Source of the DNA: Acidilutibacter cellobiosedens
GTDB taxonomy: Bacteria > Bacillota > Clostridia > Tissierellales > Acidilutibacteraceae
Direction: 5' to 3'
NCBI RefSeq assembly: GCF_004103715.1
Contig: NZ_CP035282.1
Span: 1,478,673 to 1,542,672 of the forward strand
DNA length: 64,000 bases
Under the pieces are notes generated by a model. That model saw only the letters and a list, made by a program, of their open reading frames with translations. It was not told where the DNA came from and searched no databases. The position numbers and the translations under genes are program-made. Shown piece by piece: positions 40,054 through 48,789 of the stretch. The first letter of the stretch is position 1; every line of letters starts with the position of its first letter.

Positions 40054-40698
40054 GTGTTTATTATTTTTGCAGATACTCACAGGATTATCGGAAATAATAT
40101 ATATGAAAATGTACTTTCAGTATACGATATAGAATTGGATAAATCTCAGCTTCTTTGGGGGTCGGTACTTCCGGATATTTTACCTCAGTTCAAATTTCAC
40201 AGACACTACCAAAAAGAGAGTTTGAACTATATAGTTAATGAAATAGTGAAGCTGATATTTTTGTTCAGATATATTGATTTTAATGATGAAATGGTTCCCT
40301 TGAAATTACAAATAGTTAGTAAGAAAATAGGAATTATATCTCATTATTTAAGTGATTTTGTTTGTTTTCCTCATGCCAACAGATGGACTTTTAAAAACAG
40401 TATGTTTAAGCATATATCTTATGAATCCAAATTAAATAATTATGCTCCAATTCATTTATTCAAAAAAAATGTGATTAATGTAGAAGATGTAGATATTTTT
40501 CAATATAAAATAATAAAATTAAGGCCACTGATTAAGGAGTATATTGAAAAAGTCGTAAAAGAATATTCAGAGGATATGAGTTTTGAAAGAGATTTGGATT
40601 ATTCATTATCTTTAAGCCTAAAAGTGACGAACTTTATATTTGATACCATAAATGCCTATGATGAAAATACTGTAAAACAGTTTGCCTTTGAATTTTAA
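40054..40698 (+). CDS. Zinc-dependent phospholipase C-like protein
   Basis: The 214-residue protein shows DTHRIIG, WGSVLPDILPQFKFHRHYQ, SHYLSDFVCFPHANR and the later SYE motif, the His/Asp metal-ligand pattern of the zinc phospholipase C/S1-P1-like family. No signal peptide is present, so the true substrate is uncertain. The start is unclear: the GTG at 40054 overlaps its own ribosome site AAAGGGAG, and an ATT at 40060 or 40063 may be used instead. Confidence 0.75.
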   Translation: MFIIFADTHRIIGNNIYENVLSVYDIELDKSQLLWGSVLPDILPQFKFHRHYQKESLNYIVNEIVKLIFLFRYIDFNDEMVPLKLQIVSKKIGIISHYLSDFVCFPHANRWTFKNSMFKHISYESKLNNYAPIHLFKKNVINVEDVDIFQYKIIKLRPLIKEYIEKVVKEYSEDMSFERDLDYSLSLSLKVTNFIFDTINAYDENTVKQFAFEF

Positions 40699-40731
40699 AT
40701 CTCCTTATTTTTTGATAGGGAGATTTTTTTA
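40697..40731 (+). terminator. Terminator after the phospholipase-like gene
   Basis: AAATCTCC pairs with GGAGATTT across a 14-base loop, then T7. Confidence 0.8.
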
Positions 40732-40780
40732 TAACCCATTTTTTATATGTAAAAATTAATAATAAGGGGGGAAGATGATT

Positions 40781-41323
40781 ATGGAATTGATGTCGGAAAA
40801 TTTGATTATCAGAAATTCAACATTTAATGATTGTAAAACCTTTGAAGTATGGGAAAAAAAGGATTATGTGAAAGAATTCTTGGCAATTGACGATTCAAGA
40901 GATTATGAGGAAGTAGTAAGAGAATTTATACTTAGGGAAGATGATTTTACAAATATGCAGTTTACGATAGTTTTTAAAAAAATTTTAATTCCTATTGGAA
41001 GAATCTATATTTCTCACTATGATGAATGTTTAAAGTCTTTGGATATAACAAGGATATACATAGGGGAAGAAGAATATATAGGGAAGGGTTATGGAAAAGA
41101 GGCTATGAAAATAATTTTAAGATACGCTTTTGTAAACCTTGAAATGGAAAGAGTGACTCTGGATACGTTTGACGGCAATAAAAGGGCCGATAATTTATAT
41201 AAGGAATTAGGGTTTGTAGACGAAGGCTGTGCCAGAAATTCCATTAAAAAGAATGGAAAATATTATAATCTTAATCTTAAATCAATGCTTAGAGATGAAT
41301 ATTTTTCAAGATATATAAGATAG
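40781..41323 (+). CDS. GNAT family N-acetyltransferase
   Basis: About 180 residues with a GNAT fold of the RimJ/RimL type: LIIRNSTFNDCKTFEVW, the acetyl-CoA loop YIGKGYGKEAMKIIL, and LDTFDGNKRADNLYKELGF. The substrate is unknown. The ATG at 40781 has better spacing from AAGGGGGG than the in-frame ATG at 40775. It is followed after 16 bases by the lipoprotein gene. Confidence 0.88.
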   Translation: MELMSENLIIRNSTFNDCKTFEVWEKKDYVKEFLAIDDSRDYEEVVREFILREDDFTNMQFTIVFKKILIPIGRIYISHYDECLKSLDITRIYIGEEEYIGKGYGKEAMKIILRYAFVNLEMERVTLDTFDGNKRADNLYKELGFVDEGCARNSIKKNGKYYNLNLKSMLRDEYFSRYIR

Positions 41324-41339
41324 TATAAGGAGACTTTAT

Positions 41340-42377
41340 ATGAAGAATAAAAAATTAACACTATTATTTGTATTTATTTTATTATTTACATTTATTTTTT
41401 CAGGATGTGAGTATAAAGATGAATCTCAAGTTATCTCACCTTCCGGTGAAAACAATTTAGTCGTTCATTTTATTGACATAGGTCAAGGAGACAGTATATT
41501 TATACAACTTCCCAATGGACAAACTTCCCTTATAGACGGAGGTTCAAAAATATATGAAGATACTCTATGCGATTATTTAACTAAATTGGGAGTAAAAAAG
41601 ATAGACTATTTGGTGGCTACTCACCCTCACGAAGATCACATAGGAGGACTTCCAAAGGTAATTAAGCAGTTTGACATTGGGAAAATATATATGCCTGATA
41701 AAACATCAAATACTAAGATATTTGAAGAGCTTTTAAATGAAATAAAATCGAAAGGTTTACATATTACGGTAGGTCATGGGGGAGATAAAATAGCCGAAGA
41801 TGATGAATTTTCATACGACATATTTGCCCCTAATAATGATGATTATGGTGAAATCAATAATTATTCCATAGTTACGAAGATCCAGTTTAAAGGAGTATCT
41901 TTTTTATTTACGGGAGATGCGGAAAATATTTCTGAAAAGGAAATGATAGACAAAAATTATGATTTGAAATCGGATATTTTAAAAGTAGGGCATCATGGAG
42001 GGAGAACTTCAAGCACTAAAGAATTTCTTGAAGAGGTAATGCCTAAGTATGCCGTTATAAGCGCAGGGAAGGATAATATGTATAATCATCCTCATAAGGA
42101 GACTTTGGATAGGCTTAAGGCTATTGGTGCTCAAGTATATAGAACCGACGAGTCGGGAACTGTAATAGTGACTACTGACGGCAGCAATATTAAAATTTCA
42201 ACCGTAAAGAGCAAATCCGATTCTCAAGATAAGGTATTTATCGGGAACAAAAATACAAAGGTATATCATTCCGAAGATTGCGGAAGTCTTCCAAAAGAGG
42301 AAAATCGGGTATATTTTAATACAAAAGAAGAAGCAGAAAAAAGTGGATACAAATCTCATGAAAAATGTATCAAATAG
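41340..42377 (+). CDS. ComEC-like metallo-beta-lactamase fold lipoprotein
   Basis: The 345-residue protein has a lipoprotein signal (FIFSGC, lipid site near residue 27) and a metallo-hydrolase domain with THPHEDHIGG, FTGDAE and LKVGHHGGRTS. This matches the isolated C-terminal domain of ComEC, an extracellular nuclease-like module. A short C-terminal domain has two Cys (SEDCGSL, HEKCIK) in a VYHSEDCGSLPKE context, likely Zn-binding and DNA-related. The next gene overlaps no coding residues if started at 42389. Confidence 0.9.
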   Translation: MKNKKLTLLFVFILLFTFIFSGCEYKDESQVISPSGENNLVVHFIDIGQGDSIFIQLPNGQTSLIDGGSKIYEDTLCDYLTKLGVKKIDYLVATHPHEDHIGGLPKVIKQFDIGKIYMPDKTSNTKIFEELLNEIKSKGLHITVGHGGDKIAEDDEFSYDIFAPNNDDYGEINNYSIVTKIQFKGVSFLFTGDAENISEKEMIDKNYDLKSDILKVGHHGGRTSSTKEFLEEVMPKYAVISAGKDNMYNHPHKETLDRLKAIGAQVYRTDESGTVIVTTDGSNIKISTVKSKSDSQDKVFIGNKNTKVYHSEDCGSLPKEENRVYFNTKEEAEKSGYKSHEKCIK

Positions 42378-42388
42378 GAGATGAAAGT

Positions 42389-42610
42389 ATGATAGGAATA
42401 ATCGATAGAATAGAAGAAAATATCGCCATGATAGAAATTGACGGAGAAATGGTTCCTACTGAAATTCATAAGCTTCCCAAAGGAGTAAAAGAAGGGGATG
42501 TTTTGGAAGAAAAAAACGGGAAATTCAAGATTCTTCCCAAAAAAACAAAAGAAAGAAAAAAATATATGGATAATTTATTTAAAGAATTAAGCGGACAAAG
42601 GGACAAATAA
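42389..42610 (+). CDS. DUF3006-type small protein
   Basis: About 73 residues reading IIDRIEENIAMIEIDGEMV and LPKGVKEGDVLE, the pattern of DUF3006 proteins. These often follow ComEC-like lipoproteins, as here. The function is unknown. The ATG at 42389 follows AGGAGATG. Confidence 0.88.
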   Translation: MIGIIDRIEENIAMIEIDGEMVPTEIHKLPKGVKEGDVLEEKNGKFKILPKKTKERKKYMDNLFKELSGQRDK

Positions 42611-42633
42611 CTAAAACCTTAAGAATTATATTC

Positions 42634-42836
42634 TTGTACAAATATGAATATTTTGGTAAAATAAAGATAAGGTAATCGGAAAAAAAGCAGGGTGTGGTGG
42701 GAGTAGGGATAACAAACAAAAATAATCACCCTGTTGCCGCAGAGTGATTATAACTAATTAACACTTTAGTGGCAATCGCATTTTTGCGAATCCGATTACC
42801 TTATTAATATTATACCATAAATGAATAAAAAGTAAA
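42634..42836. other. Toxin-less relative of the type I toxin-antitoxin locus
   Basis: The ends match the locus at 17753-18072. On the plus strand are TTGTAC (42634-42639), TAAAAT (42657-42662) and GGTAATCGG. On the minus strand are the antitoxin-type start (CGATTACC), TATAAT (plus ATTATA 42809-42814) and TTTACT (plus AGTAAA 42831-42836). A shared hairpin around ATCACCCTG remains. The toxin ORF is gone: a GGGAGTAGGGATAACAAAC junction replaces it, leaving only the last few codon-like bases. The antitoxin RNA could still be made. The rest of 42837-43062 shows no gene. Confidence 0.8.
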
Positions 42837-43062
42837 CTTAGAAGTTTTAAAACTCAAAAATTAAATTTTCAAATTCAAATTTCAATTTTTGCCATTTATA
42901 TGTATGTATTACGATAAATATATATTGACTAACCCGGTGATATATTGGAATATGTGGAAGATTTATAGCGCCGGTGATGAAGTTGAGTCAAGGTATTTTT
43001 GGATATTAGGGGTATAGTTTAATTTTGGGGATTACTTGGCAGATAAATTTTTAAAAAAACTG

Positions 43063-43091
43063 TTGACAAATATTTAATAGTTTAATACAAT
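43063..43091 (+). promoter_or_regulatory. Promoter of the asnA leader
   Basis: TTGACA at 43063-43068 and TACAAT at 43086-43091 with 17-base spacing. Confidence 0.75.
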
Positions 43092-43097
43092 AAATAG

Positions 43098-43380
43098 TTA
43101 AATAAACTATTTAAAGCGATGATAAGAAGAGTAAACTGTTGCTTAAGGCTATAGAGAATCGGCGGTGGTGGAAATCCGATGCAATAGGGCAGTTGAAGAA
43201 CATCTTAGAGGATCTAACCCAAATCTCTCGGGAGAAAGTAGACTTAGACGGAATCAGCCCGTTATCAGCTGAACAGTATCGATTGATGATCCGTACTGGA
43301 CTTAAGTGAGTATTTTACTAATTAAGGTGGTACCACGGAAACTAAACCTTCCGTCCTTCTGGACGGAGGGATTTTTTATT
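43098..43380 (+). promoter_or_regulatory. T-box leader of asnA (candidate Asn specifier AAC)
   Basis: The leader has a stem I region with GGCGGTGGTGGAAATCCGAT, the T-box AAGGTGGTACCACGGA at about 43324-43339, and a terminator formed by CCTTCCGTCC and GGACGGAGG followed by T6. A candidate specifier AAC lies at 43199-43201 followed by A, in agreement with asparagine. Confidence 0.9.
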
Positions 43381-43397
43381 TTAAGGAGGAATTTTAA

Positions 43398-44375
43398 ATG
43401 GATAAGCTAAATGTATTGGAAACTCAAGTAGCTATTAAAAAACTAAAGGATTTTTTTGAAAAGAGAATTTCAGAAAAATTAAACCTTACAAGAGTATCGG
43501 CACCTTTGTTTGTCGCACCGGAAACAGGATTGAATGATAATCTAAACGGATATGAAAAAGCCATATCTTTTGAACTACACAATTATCATAAAAGGCTGGA
43601 AGTAGTACAGTCTTTAGCAAAGTGGAAGAGGATGGCATTAAAGGTCTATGGTTTTAAGGCGGGAGAAGGATTATATACGGATATGAACGCTATAAGGCCT
43701 TTTGAAGAATTGGATTATGCTCATTCCGCATATGTGGATCAATGGGATTGGGAGAAAGTTATATTAAAGAAAGATAGAACAGAAGAATTTTTAAAATCAA
43801 CGGTTGGTGAAATATATGAGGTTTTTAAAGAAACAGAGGCTTTTATAAACGGTTTGTATCCTGGCCTTGAAAAGAAGTTGCCGGAAGATATTTGTTTTAT
43901 TACCACTCAGGAATTAGAGGACAGGTATCCTGACAAAACACCAAAGGAAAGAGAAAGTTTAATTTGTAAAGATAAAAAGGCTGTTTTTTTAATGAAAATC
44001 GGAGGCAAACTGAAAAGCGGAGAACCTCATGACGGAAGAGCACCGGATTATGATGATTGGGAATTAAACGGAGATATTATATTTTGGAATCCCACATGCG
44101 GAGAAGCTCTGGAACTTTCAAGTATGGGAATAAGAGTTGATAAAGATGCCTTGGAGGAAGAATTGAAATTAGCTGATTGTGAAGAAAGAAAAAAACTAAA
44201 ATATCATAAGATGATTCTGAGCGGAGAACTTCCCGACACGATCGGAGGAGGAATAGGACAGTCGAGAATATGTATGTTTTTCTTGGATAAGAAGCACATA
44301 GGAGAAGTTCAATCATCATTTTGGACAGATGAAATAATAGAAGAATGTAGAAAAGAAAAGATTTTTCTGCTATAG
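43398..44375 (+). CDS. asnA: Aspartate-ammonia ligase (asparagine synthetase A)
   Basis: The 325-residue enzyme forms asparagine from aspartate and ammonia with ATP. It shows AsnA landmarks: TRVSAPLFVAPETGLNDNLN, KWKRMALKVYGF, EELDYAHSAYVDQWDWE and GGGIGQSRICMFFL. It is a class II synthetase-like fold and complete. Its T-box leader with an Asn specifier candidate links expression to tRNA-Asn charging. Confidence 0.97.
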   Translation: MDKLNVLETQVAIKKLKDFFEKRISEKLNLTRVSAPLFVAPETGLNDNLNGYEKAISFELHNYHKRLEVVQSLAKWKRMALKVYGFKAGEGLYTDMNAIRPFEELDYAHSAYVDQWDWEKVILKKDRTEEFLKSTVGEIYEVFKETEAFINGLYPGLEKKLPEDICFITTQELEDRYPDKTPKERESLICKDKKAVFLMKIGGKLKSGEPHDGRAPDYDDWELNGDIIFWNPTCGEALELSSMGIRVDKDALEEELKLADCEERKKLKYHKMILSGELPDTIGGGIGQSRICMFFLDKKHIGEVQSSFWTDEIIEECRKEKIFLL

Positions 44376-44427
44376 TATAATTAGTTTTGTTAATAATATT
44401 TAGGTAGTAAACTAAGGGGGAACAAAA

Positions 44428-44832
44428 TTGACCAAAAAAATATATTTTTTTTACATTTTAATTGGTGTAGGAATTGGAATAATATTTTCGACCTTTATAT
44501 TTAAATTGAATCCAATAATTGAGTATAAACAATATTCGGATGATGAAGTAATAGAAAAAGCAAAAGAATTGGGTATGGTCTTTGTTAAAGAAAATATTGA
44601 TGTGAAACCGTCATCGAAAGAAGAATACAGTTCATTTGTTGTTAAAAATGGGGATACATTGATTGATATATCGAACAACCTGTTTAAAAAAGGCTTTGTC
44701 GATGATCCCGATGAATTTACTCAATTTGTTAAAGACAAAGGTTTGGAAAGAAAAATTGCACCTGAAAAGTACGAATTAAAAAAGAACCTTAGTTATACTA
44801 CTATTTTGAAAATATTAACGGAGAAGGAATAA
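44428..44832 (+). CDS. Small membrane-anchored protein with MltG/YceG-like segment
   Basis: The 134-residue protein has an N-terminal membrane helix (IYFFYILIGVGIGIIFSTFI) and an extracytoplasmic part with FVVKNGDTLIDISNNLFKKG and LKKNLSYTTILKIL, resembling the LysM-like N-terminal region of MltG lytic transglycosylases without the catalytic domain. It starts with TTG at 44428 after AAGGGGG. The role may be wall-associated. Confidence 0.7.
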   Translation: MTKKIYFFYILIGVGIGIIFSTFIFKLNPIIEYKQYSDDEVIEKAKELGMVFVKENIDVKPSSKEEYSSFVVKNGDTLIDISNNLFKKGFVDDPDEFTQFVKDKGLERKIAPEKYELKKNLSYTTILKILTEKE

Positions 44833-44848
44833 TTATTCTGTTATTGGT

Positions 44849-44881
44849 AAACCCCATGATTTTTTTAAGATCATGGGGTTT
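44849..44881. terminator. Terminator, probably bidirectional
   Basis: AAACCCCATGAT pairs with ATCATGGGGTTT. It lies between the convergent genes ending at 44832 and 44907. Confidence 0.85.
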
Positions 44882-44906
44882 ATATCAGCTTATGCTATAT
44901 CGTATC

Positions 44907-45038
44907 CTATTTTTTACAACCACGACAGAGGAAAAACAATATAAATATAAAAAAAATAAAAAATATAGAATTATCTTTTTTGGGTTTTCTATGGTGATTA
45001 TTTCTGCCCTCGGTCATTTTCATATCTCTTCCGTCCAT
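44907..45038 (-). CDS. Small tail-anchored-like membrane protein (43 aa)
   Basis: The ATG at 45038 (minus) follows the strong site GGAGGTG. The product is a basic N-terminus (MDGRDMKMTEGRNNHHRKPK) and one Phe/Ile-rich membrane helix (SIFFIFFIFILFFLC), ending CRGCKK. The family is not recognised. A good ribosome site and a shared terminator support it. Confidence 0.6.
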   Translation of the reverse strand: MDGRDMKMTEGRNNHHRKPKKDNSIFFIFFIFILFFLCRGCKK

Positions 45039-45290
45039 AAGAACACCTCCATAACTTTGGTTAATATATAATTATGATTTACATGAAATAGAGGTTACAT
45101 CTTTAATTTTTATGCAGATATTTGCATTTTTCTACATTTTTAAATTTTATATAACAAAATAAATTTATTTTAGCACAAACAAAAAAATATGTAGTATAAT
45201 TAACATAAAAGATTTTTAAAACATAAATTACTTTTAATGATGGTTTAATCCTTCACTAATTTGGCAACAATTGTTATGGGAGGGATATTT

Positions 45291-46022
45291 ATGGCTACGG
45301 CTAACCCAGAGTTATGTAGAATATATGAAGGGTTAAAATATGATTTTTTGTTTAATAATGATATTAATTCTATACATATCCTCCTTTCTTTATATGACTT
45401 AGAAGAAAATATAACTAATATTTGCCCTAAGTATAAATGCATTAAAGAAATAAAGAAAAAGATAAGAAGTTTATTAAGGTATAGAAAGGATAGAGATTTA
45501 GTTTCAAACAATATTATTTTATTGATACATGAAGATATCGATAGATTGGAATTATATTTCTATTTGGAGGGTTACAAATACGGCTATTATAATTATAAAT
45601 GGGTAAATATTTTAGAGAAAAAAGCGTTAGAATCTTATGGGATGGAAAAGTTATATGAAATGAGAATTTTATATCATTATAGGTTTAATTTTGGGGAAAT
45701 AAGAAAAGTAAAAGAGGGATTTGAAGCAGAAGGAAGAAATGTAAACAGAGACGGTGAATTTAAAAAGTTGGTAAATTCTTTCTGTGAAAGGGTTATCAAG
45801 TCAAAAATTGTTAATATAAATAAATATATAGATAGACAATTAACTATTGATTATAACCATAAGGTTTTAAATATCAAATCTGACAGCCATAAATTTACAC
45901 ACGAAGAAATAAATAAGGTTTATGGTGTAATTATACGGGGTATATATAAAAATATGAGAAGAGTCTATACAGATGCCAGTTGGTTTGGATTGAACGACAA
46001 AGTACTTAGAAGGTATTCATAA
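45291..46022 (+). CDS. Hypothetical protein (about 243 aa)
   Basis: The ATG at 45291 follows GGGAGGG. The protein is rich in charged and aromatic residues with no signal peptide or membrane segment, and is probably largely helical (ICPKYKCIKEIKKKIRSLLR; LYFYLEGYKYGYYNYKWVN; GIYKNMRRVYTDASWFGLN). I do not recognise it. The in-frame TTG at 45261 has no ribosome site. Confidence 0.75.
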   Translation: MATANPELCRIYEGLKYDFLFNNDINSIHILLSLYDLEENITNICPKYKCIKEIKKKIRSLLRYRKDRDLVSNNIILLIHEDIDRLELYFYLEGYKYGYYNYKWVNILEKKALESYGMEKLYEMRILYHYRFNFGEIRKVKEGFEAEGRNVNRDGEFKKLVNSFCERVIKSKIVNINKYIDRQLTIDYNHKVLNIKSDSHKFTHEEINKVYGVIIRGIYKNMRRVYTDASWFGLNDKVLRRYS

Positions 46023-46072
46023 GGTATAAAGTTATTGAATACTATTTAATATCATTAAAGGGGGTTTATGAT

Positions 46073-46708
46073 ATGTACGTAAAAAATCATATGTTAACAA
46101 AGGATAAGCTGACAGTAGTATATCTTGATGAGGATATGAGAAGTGCATTAAAAAAGATTGATGAAGGAGATTTTTTGTCTCTGCCCGTATTTGATCGCAG
46201 TAATTTTAAAGGTATCTTGATGAAAGAAGCAATATACAGGTATTATTATGATTCCGATTTTTGTGGTAATAAATCTAAATTTCTTGATGATGTTAAGGTA
46301 AAGGATATATACAGTATAAATTTTAAATCCATAAGGGAAAATGAACCTATAGAAGATGCTTCCTATTTGTTGAATGAACTGAGAACACCTTTTCTGCCGG
46401 TATTTGATGCCAGAAATAATTTCGTAGGCATACTTACCCATAAAGCTATTTTTGATGCCTTTTCGGAAATGTTCGGACTGGGAGAAGGAACGAGAATTAC
46501 GGTAAATTTGCTTGATGTTCCCGGCCAATTAGCAAAACTTACGGAAATTATAAGGAAAGAAAATGTGAATATTCTCAATATCGCTGTAATGGATGCTAAA
46601 ATTATGGATGTATATAAAGTAGTTATAAGAATAAATACTAAAGATGTTGAAAATATTATAGAAAAAATTGAAAAATCAGGGTTCAAAGTTGAAGATGTAA
46701 GCAAATAG
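46073..46708 (+). CDS. CBS-pair and ACT domain protein
   Basis: The 211-residue protein has two CBS motifs (about 1-130: LSLPVFDRSNFKGILMKEAI; TPFLPVFDARNNFVGILTHK) and a C-terminal ACT domain (about 140-211: ITVNLLDVPGQLAKLTEIIR). CBS pairs sense adenylates and ACT domains sense amino acids or other small ligands, so it is probably a regulatory protein. The ribosome site is AAAGGGGG. Confidence 0.92.
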   Translation: MYVKNHMLTKDKLTVVYLDEDMRSALKKIDEGDFLSLPVFDRSNFKGILMKEAIYRYYYDSDFCGNKSKFLDDVKVKDIYSINFKSIRENEPIEDASYLLNELRTPFLPVFDARNNFVGILTHKAIFDAFSEMFGLGEGTRITVNLLDVPGQLAKLTEIIRKENVNILNIAVMDAKIMDVYKVVIRINTKDVENIIEKIEKSGFKVEDVSK

Positions 46709-46768
46709 TGTATAAAGATTTTTAAAATGGGAAAAATATTCCTCTAGATAGTAATGGAGGGATATTTT

Positions 46769-47359
46769 ATGAAAAAAAGTAATATCATAATAATATTTTT
46801 GATCTGTACGGTACTTTTTATTATAAGCTTTGGATATGGATATTATTTTATTGATAAAAGAGTATCGGAAAAGCCTAATACTGATAATGATCTTGTAGCT
46901 TCAGATGATGAGAAAGGTGATTTGGAAATAATTAAGGAAGAAGAGCGAATTTCTCCTAATACTTTTATTGAAACCCAAACTAAATATACTGAGTGCGGCC
47001 ATACTATTACTAATGTTTCTCAGGCTCAAGATGAATTTATTAATATGATAGAATCTGAATTTAGAGAATATATGAAGGATAATTATCCTAATACTAAAAT
47101 AGTATCATTTTCTGCTAAGAAAATAGTTCTTCAGAAAGTAAAGAATTATCTTTGCCCTAATCATTATGTAGTGGGTGAATATCAAGGAAATATTGCTATA
47201 TTTAAGATAGATGAAAACGGAGAAAGAGTTTTAGAAAAGCTGTTTAATGATTATCCCATATCACTCCTTAATGATGTAGATCAAGAAAAATTAAAAAAAG
47301 GAATAGTTGTTGATAATGAGGAAGAATTGTCCAACGTTTTGGAAAACTTTATAAGTTAG
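46769..47359 (+). CDS. Membrane-anchored protein with BofC-like C-terminal domain
   Basis: About 196 residues: an N-terminal membrane helix (SNIIIIFLICTVLFIISFGY), a linker, and a domain reading YTECGHTITN, LQKVKNYLCPNHYVVGEYQG and FKIDENGERVLEKLF, which matches the BofC C-terminal domain. BofC restrains the sporulation signalling protease SpoIVB in Bacillus. Whether this protein has that role is not shown. The ATG at 46769 follows GGAGGG. Confidence 0.82.
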   Translation: MKKSNIIIIFLICTVLFIISFGYGYYFIDKRVSEKPNTDNDLVASDDEKGDLEIIKEEERISPNTFIETQTKYTECGHTITNVSQAQDEFINMIESEFREYMKDNYPNTKIVSFSAKKIVLQKVKNYLCPNHYVVGEYQGNIAIFKIDENGERVLEKLFNDYPISLLNDVDQEKLKKGIVVDNEEELSNVLENFIS

Positions 47360-47366
47360 ATTGACG

Positions 47367-47400
47367 AGGAACCGATAAATTGTCTATTGGTTCCTTTTTC
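47367..47400 (+). terminator. Terminator after the BofC-like gene
   Basis: GGAACCGATA pairs with TATTGGTTCC, followed by T5. Confidence 0.75.
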
Positions 47401-47450
47401 ATAATATTCAACAACAGAAAAGAAAGGGAAAAATAATAACAGGGGAGAAC

Positions 47451-47515
47451 TTGACAAAAAAATTAAATTACCTTAATATAATAGTATAGTCATATGTCAA
47501 GACAGATGACTATAC
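47451..47515 (+). promoter_or_regulatory. Promoter and palindromic operator of the ECF S-component gene
   Basis: TTGACA at 47451-47456 is followed by TTAATA at 47473 or TATAAT at 47477. GTATAGTCAT (47484-47493) and ATGACTATAC (47506-47515) form a perfect 10-bp inverted repeat around TGTCAAGACA. This looks like a repressor site. A NiaR-type niacin repressor is possible but not shown. Confidence 0.65.
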
Positions 47516-47545
47516 ATAAATAATTTATAGAAAGGGTAATTTAAA

Positions 47546-48160
47546 ATGAATAGAAATAATAAACTTTATAAAATGTTAATTTCAGCTTTATTATGTTCCA
47601 TCGGCATCATTATTCCGGTATTTTCTCCTGTAAGAATTGTGTTGGAGCCTGCTTCTTTTACATTGGCAAGTCACGTGGCAATTTTTATCGCAATGTTTAT
47701 TTCACCGTCTACGGCAGCTTTTGTAGCAGTCGGAACTACAATCGGATTTTTGATTAGCGGATTTCCAATTGTTGTAGTAATGCGTGCAGCGACTCATGTT
47801 ATTTTTGCCGTTGTAGGAGCGATTATAATAAATAAACATCCTAATATAATTAAATCTTTTAAGTCGGCCTTACCGTTTTCCTTTGGTATTGGTTTGCTGC
47901 ACGGCCTTTGTGAAGTGCTTGTGGTAATACCATTTTATTTCAGCAACAGCATGAGCGGCGGTTATTATGCTCAGGGATTTGTTAAGTCGGTTATTTTGCT
48001 GGTCGGGGTTGGTTCCGTGATTCATAGCATGGTTGATTTTTATATTTCTCAGGTTATTTGGAAATATGTTGCTAAAACAATAAAGATTCCTAAATATACA
48101 AGTAGGAAAGATGCTGTGGCAGCCAATATTGATAATAATGAAAAGAAGTCAAATATTTAG
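47546..48160 (+). CDS. ECF transporter S component, NiaX-like
   Basis: The 204-residue protein has about six membrane helices. Segments such as SPVRIVLEPASFTLASHVAI, MFISPSTAAFVAVGTTIGFL and VMRAATHVIFAVVGAIII resemble the NiaX (niacin) S-component group. It would bind a vitamin and work with a shared ECF module encoded elsewhere. The palindromic operator upstream supports vitamin-responsive control. Substrate assignment is tentative. Confidence 0.8.
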   Translation: MNRNNKLYKMLISALLCSIGIIIPVFSPVRIVLEPASFTLASHVAIFIAMFISPSTAAFVAVGTTIGFLISGFPIVVVMRAATHVIFAVVGAIIINKHPNIIKSFKSALPFSFGIGLLHGLCEVLVVIPFYFSNSMSGGYYAQGFVKSVILLVGVGSVIHSMVDFYISQVIWKYVAKTIKIPKYTSRKDAVAANIDNNEKKSNI

Positions 48161-48183
48161 AAAATCTTTTTATACGGAATATA

Positions 48184-48221
48184 AAAAACTAAGCTGGTTT
48201 TAATGCCAACTTAGTTTTTTA
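48184..48221 (+). terminator. Terminator after the S-component gene
   Basis: AAAACTAAGCTGG pairs with CCAACTTAGTTTT, followed by T-rich sequence. Confidence 0.8.
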
Positions 48222-48279
48222 TATAGTTTTTTTGAAAAAGTATGTTAAAATAGAATAAAAGATATAAAGGAAGATGTAA

Positions 48280-48774
48280 ATGATTATAATAGGAATAGAT
48301 CCGGGAATTGCAATTGTCGGATATGGAGTTGTTAAATTAACCGGAAACAAATTTGAAGTATTGGATTATGGCGCTATAACAACGGAGTCAAAAATGGCTT
48401 TTCCAAACAGATTGAAGATTATATATAATAAGATGACGGAAATTATTGATAAATATAGTCCTACTGATTTGGCAATGGAAGAATTGTTTTTTAACAAAAA
48501 TGTTAAAACGGCTATTAAGGTAGGACAGGCAAGGGGCGTTGAGATACTTGCCGCTGTTAATAAAGGAGTGGAAATATACGAATATACTCCGCTGCAAATT
48601 AAACAGGCTGTTGTTGGATATGGAAGAGCGGACAAAAATCAGGTTCAGGAAATGGTTAAGATGTTATTGAATTTAAAGGAAATACCCAAGCCCGATGATG
48701 TGGCGGATGCCCTGGCAGTTGCTCTTTGTCATGGGAATTCGTTAAAATTTAAAGAAATGTTTAGAATGAAATGA
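48280..48774 (+). CDS. ruvC: Holliday junction resolvase RuvC
   Basis: The 164-residue nuclease starts [16 protein letters not shown] with the first catalytic Asp. [20 protein letters not shown] carries the catalytic Glu, and [15 protein letters not shown] the final Asp/His. It cuts Holliday junctions with RuvAB. It is first in a ruvCAB run. Confidence 0.97.
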   Translation: MIIIGIDPGIAIVGYGVVKLTGNKFEVLDYGAITTESKMAFPNRLKIIYNKMTEIIDKYSPTDLAMEELFFNKNVKTAIKVGQARGVEILAAVNKGVEIYEYTPLQIKQAVVGYGRADKNQVQEMVKMLLNLKEIPKPDDVADALAVALCHGNSLKFKEMFRMK

Positions 48775-48789
48775 TGGGAGTTGTATTAG

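Noticed and set aside
44844-45071. 75-residue plus-strand frame
   Set aside because: It spans the terminator hairpin at 44849-44881 and lies opposite a better-supported minus-strand gene.
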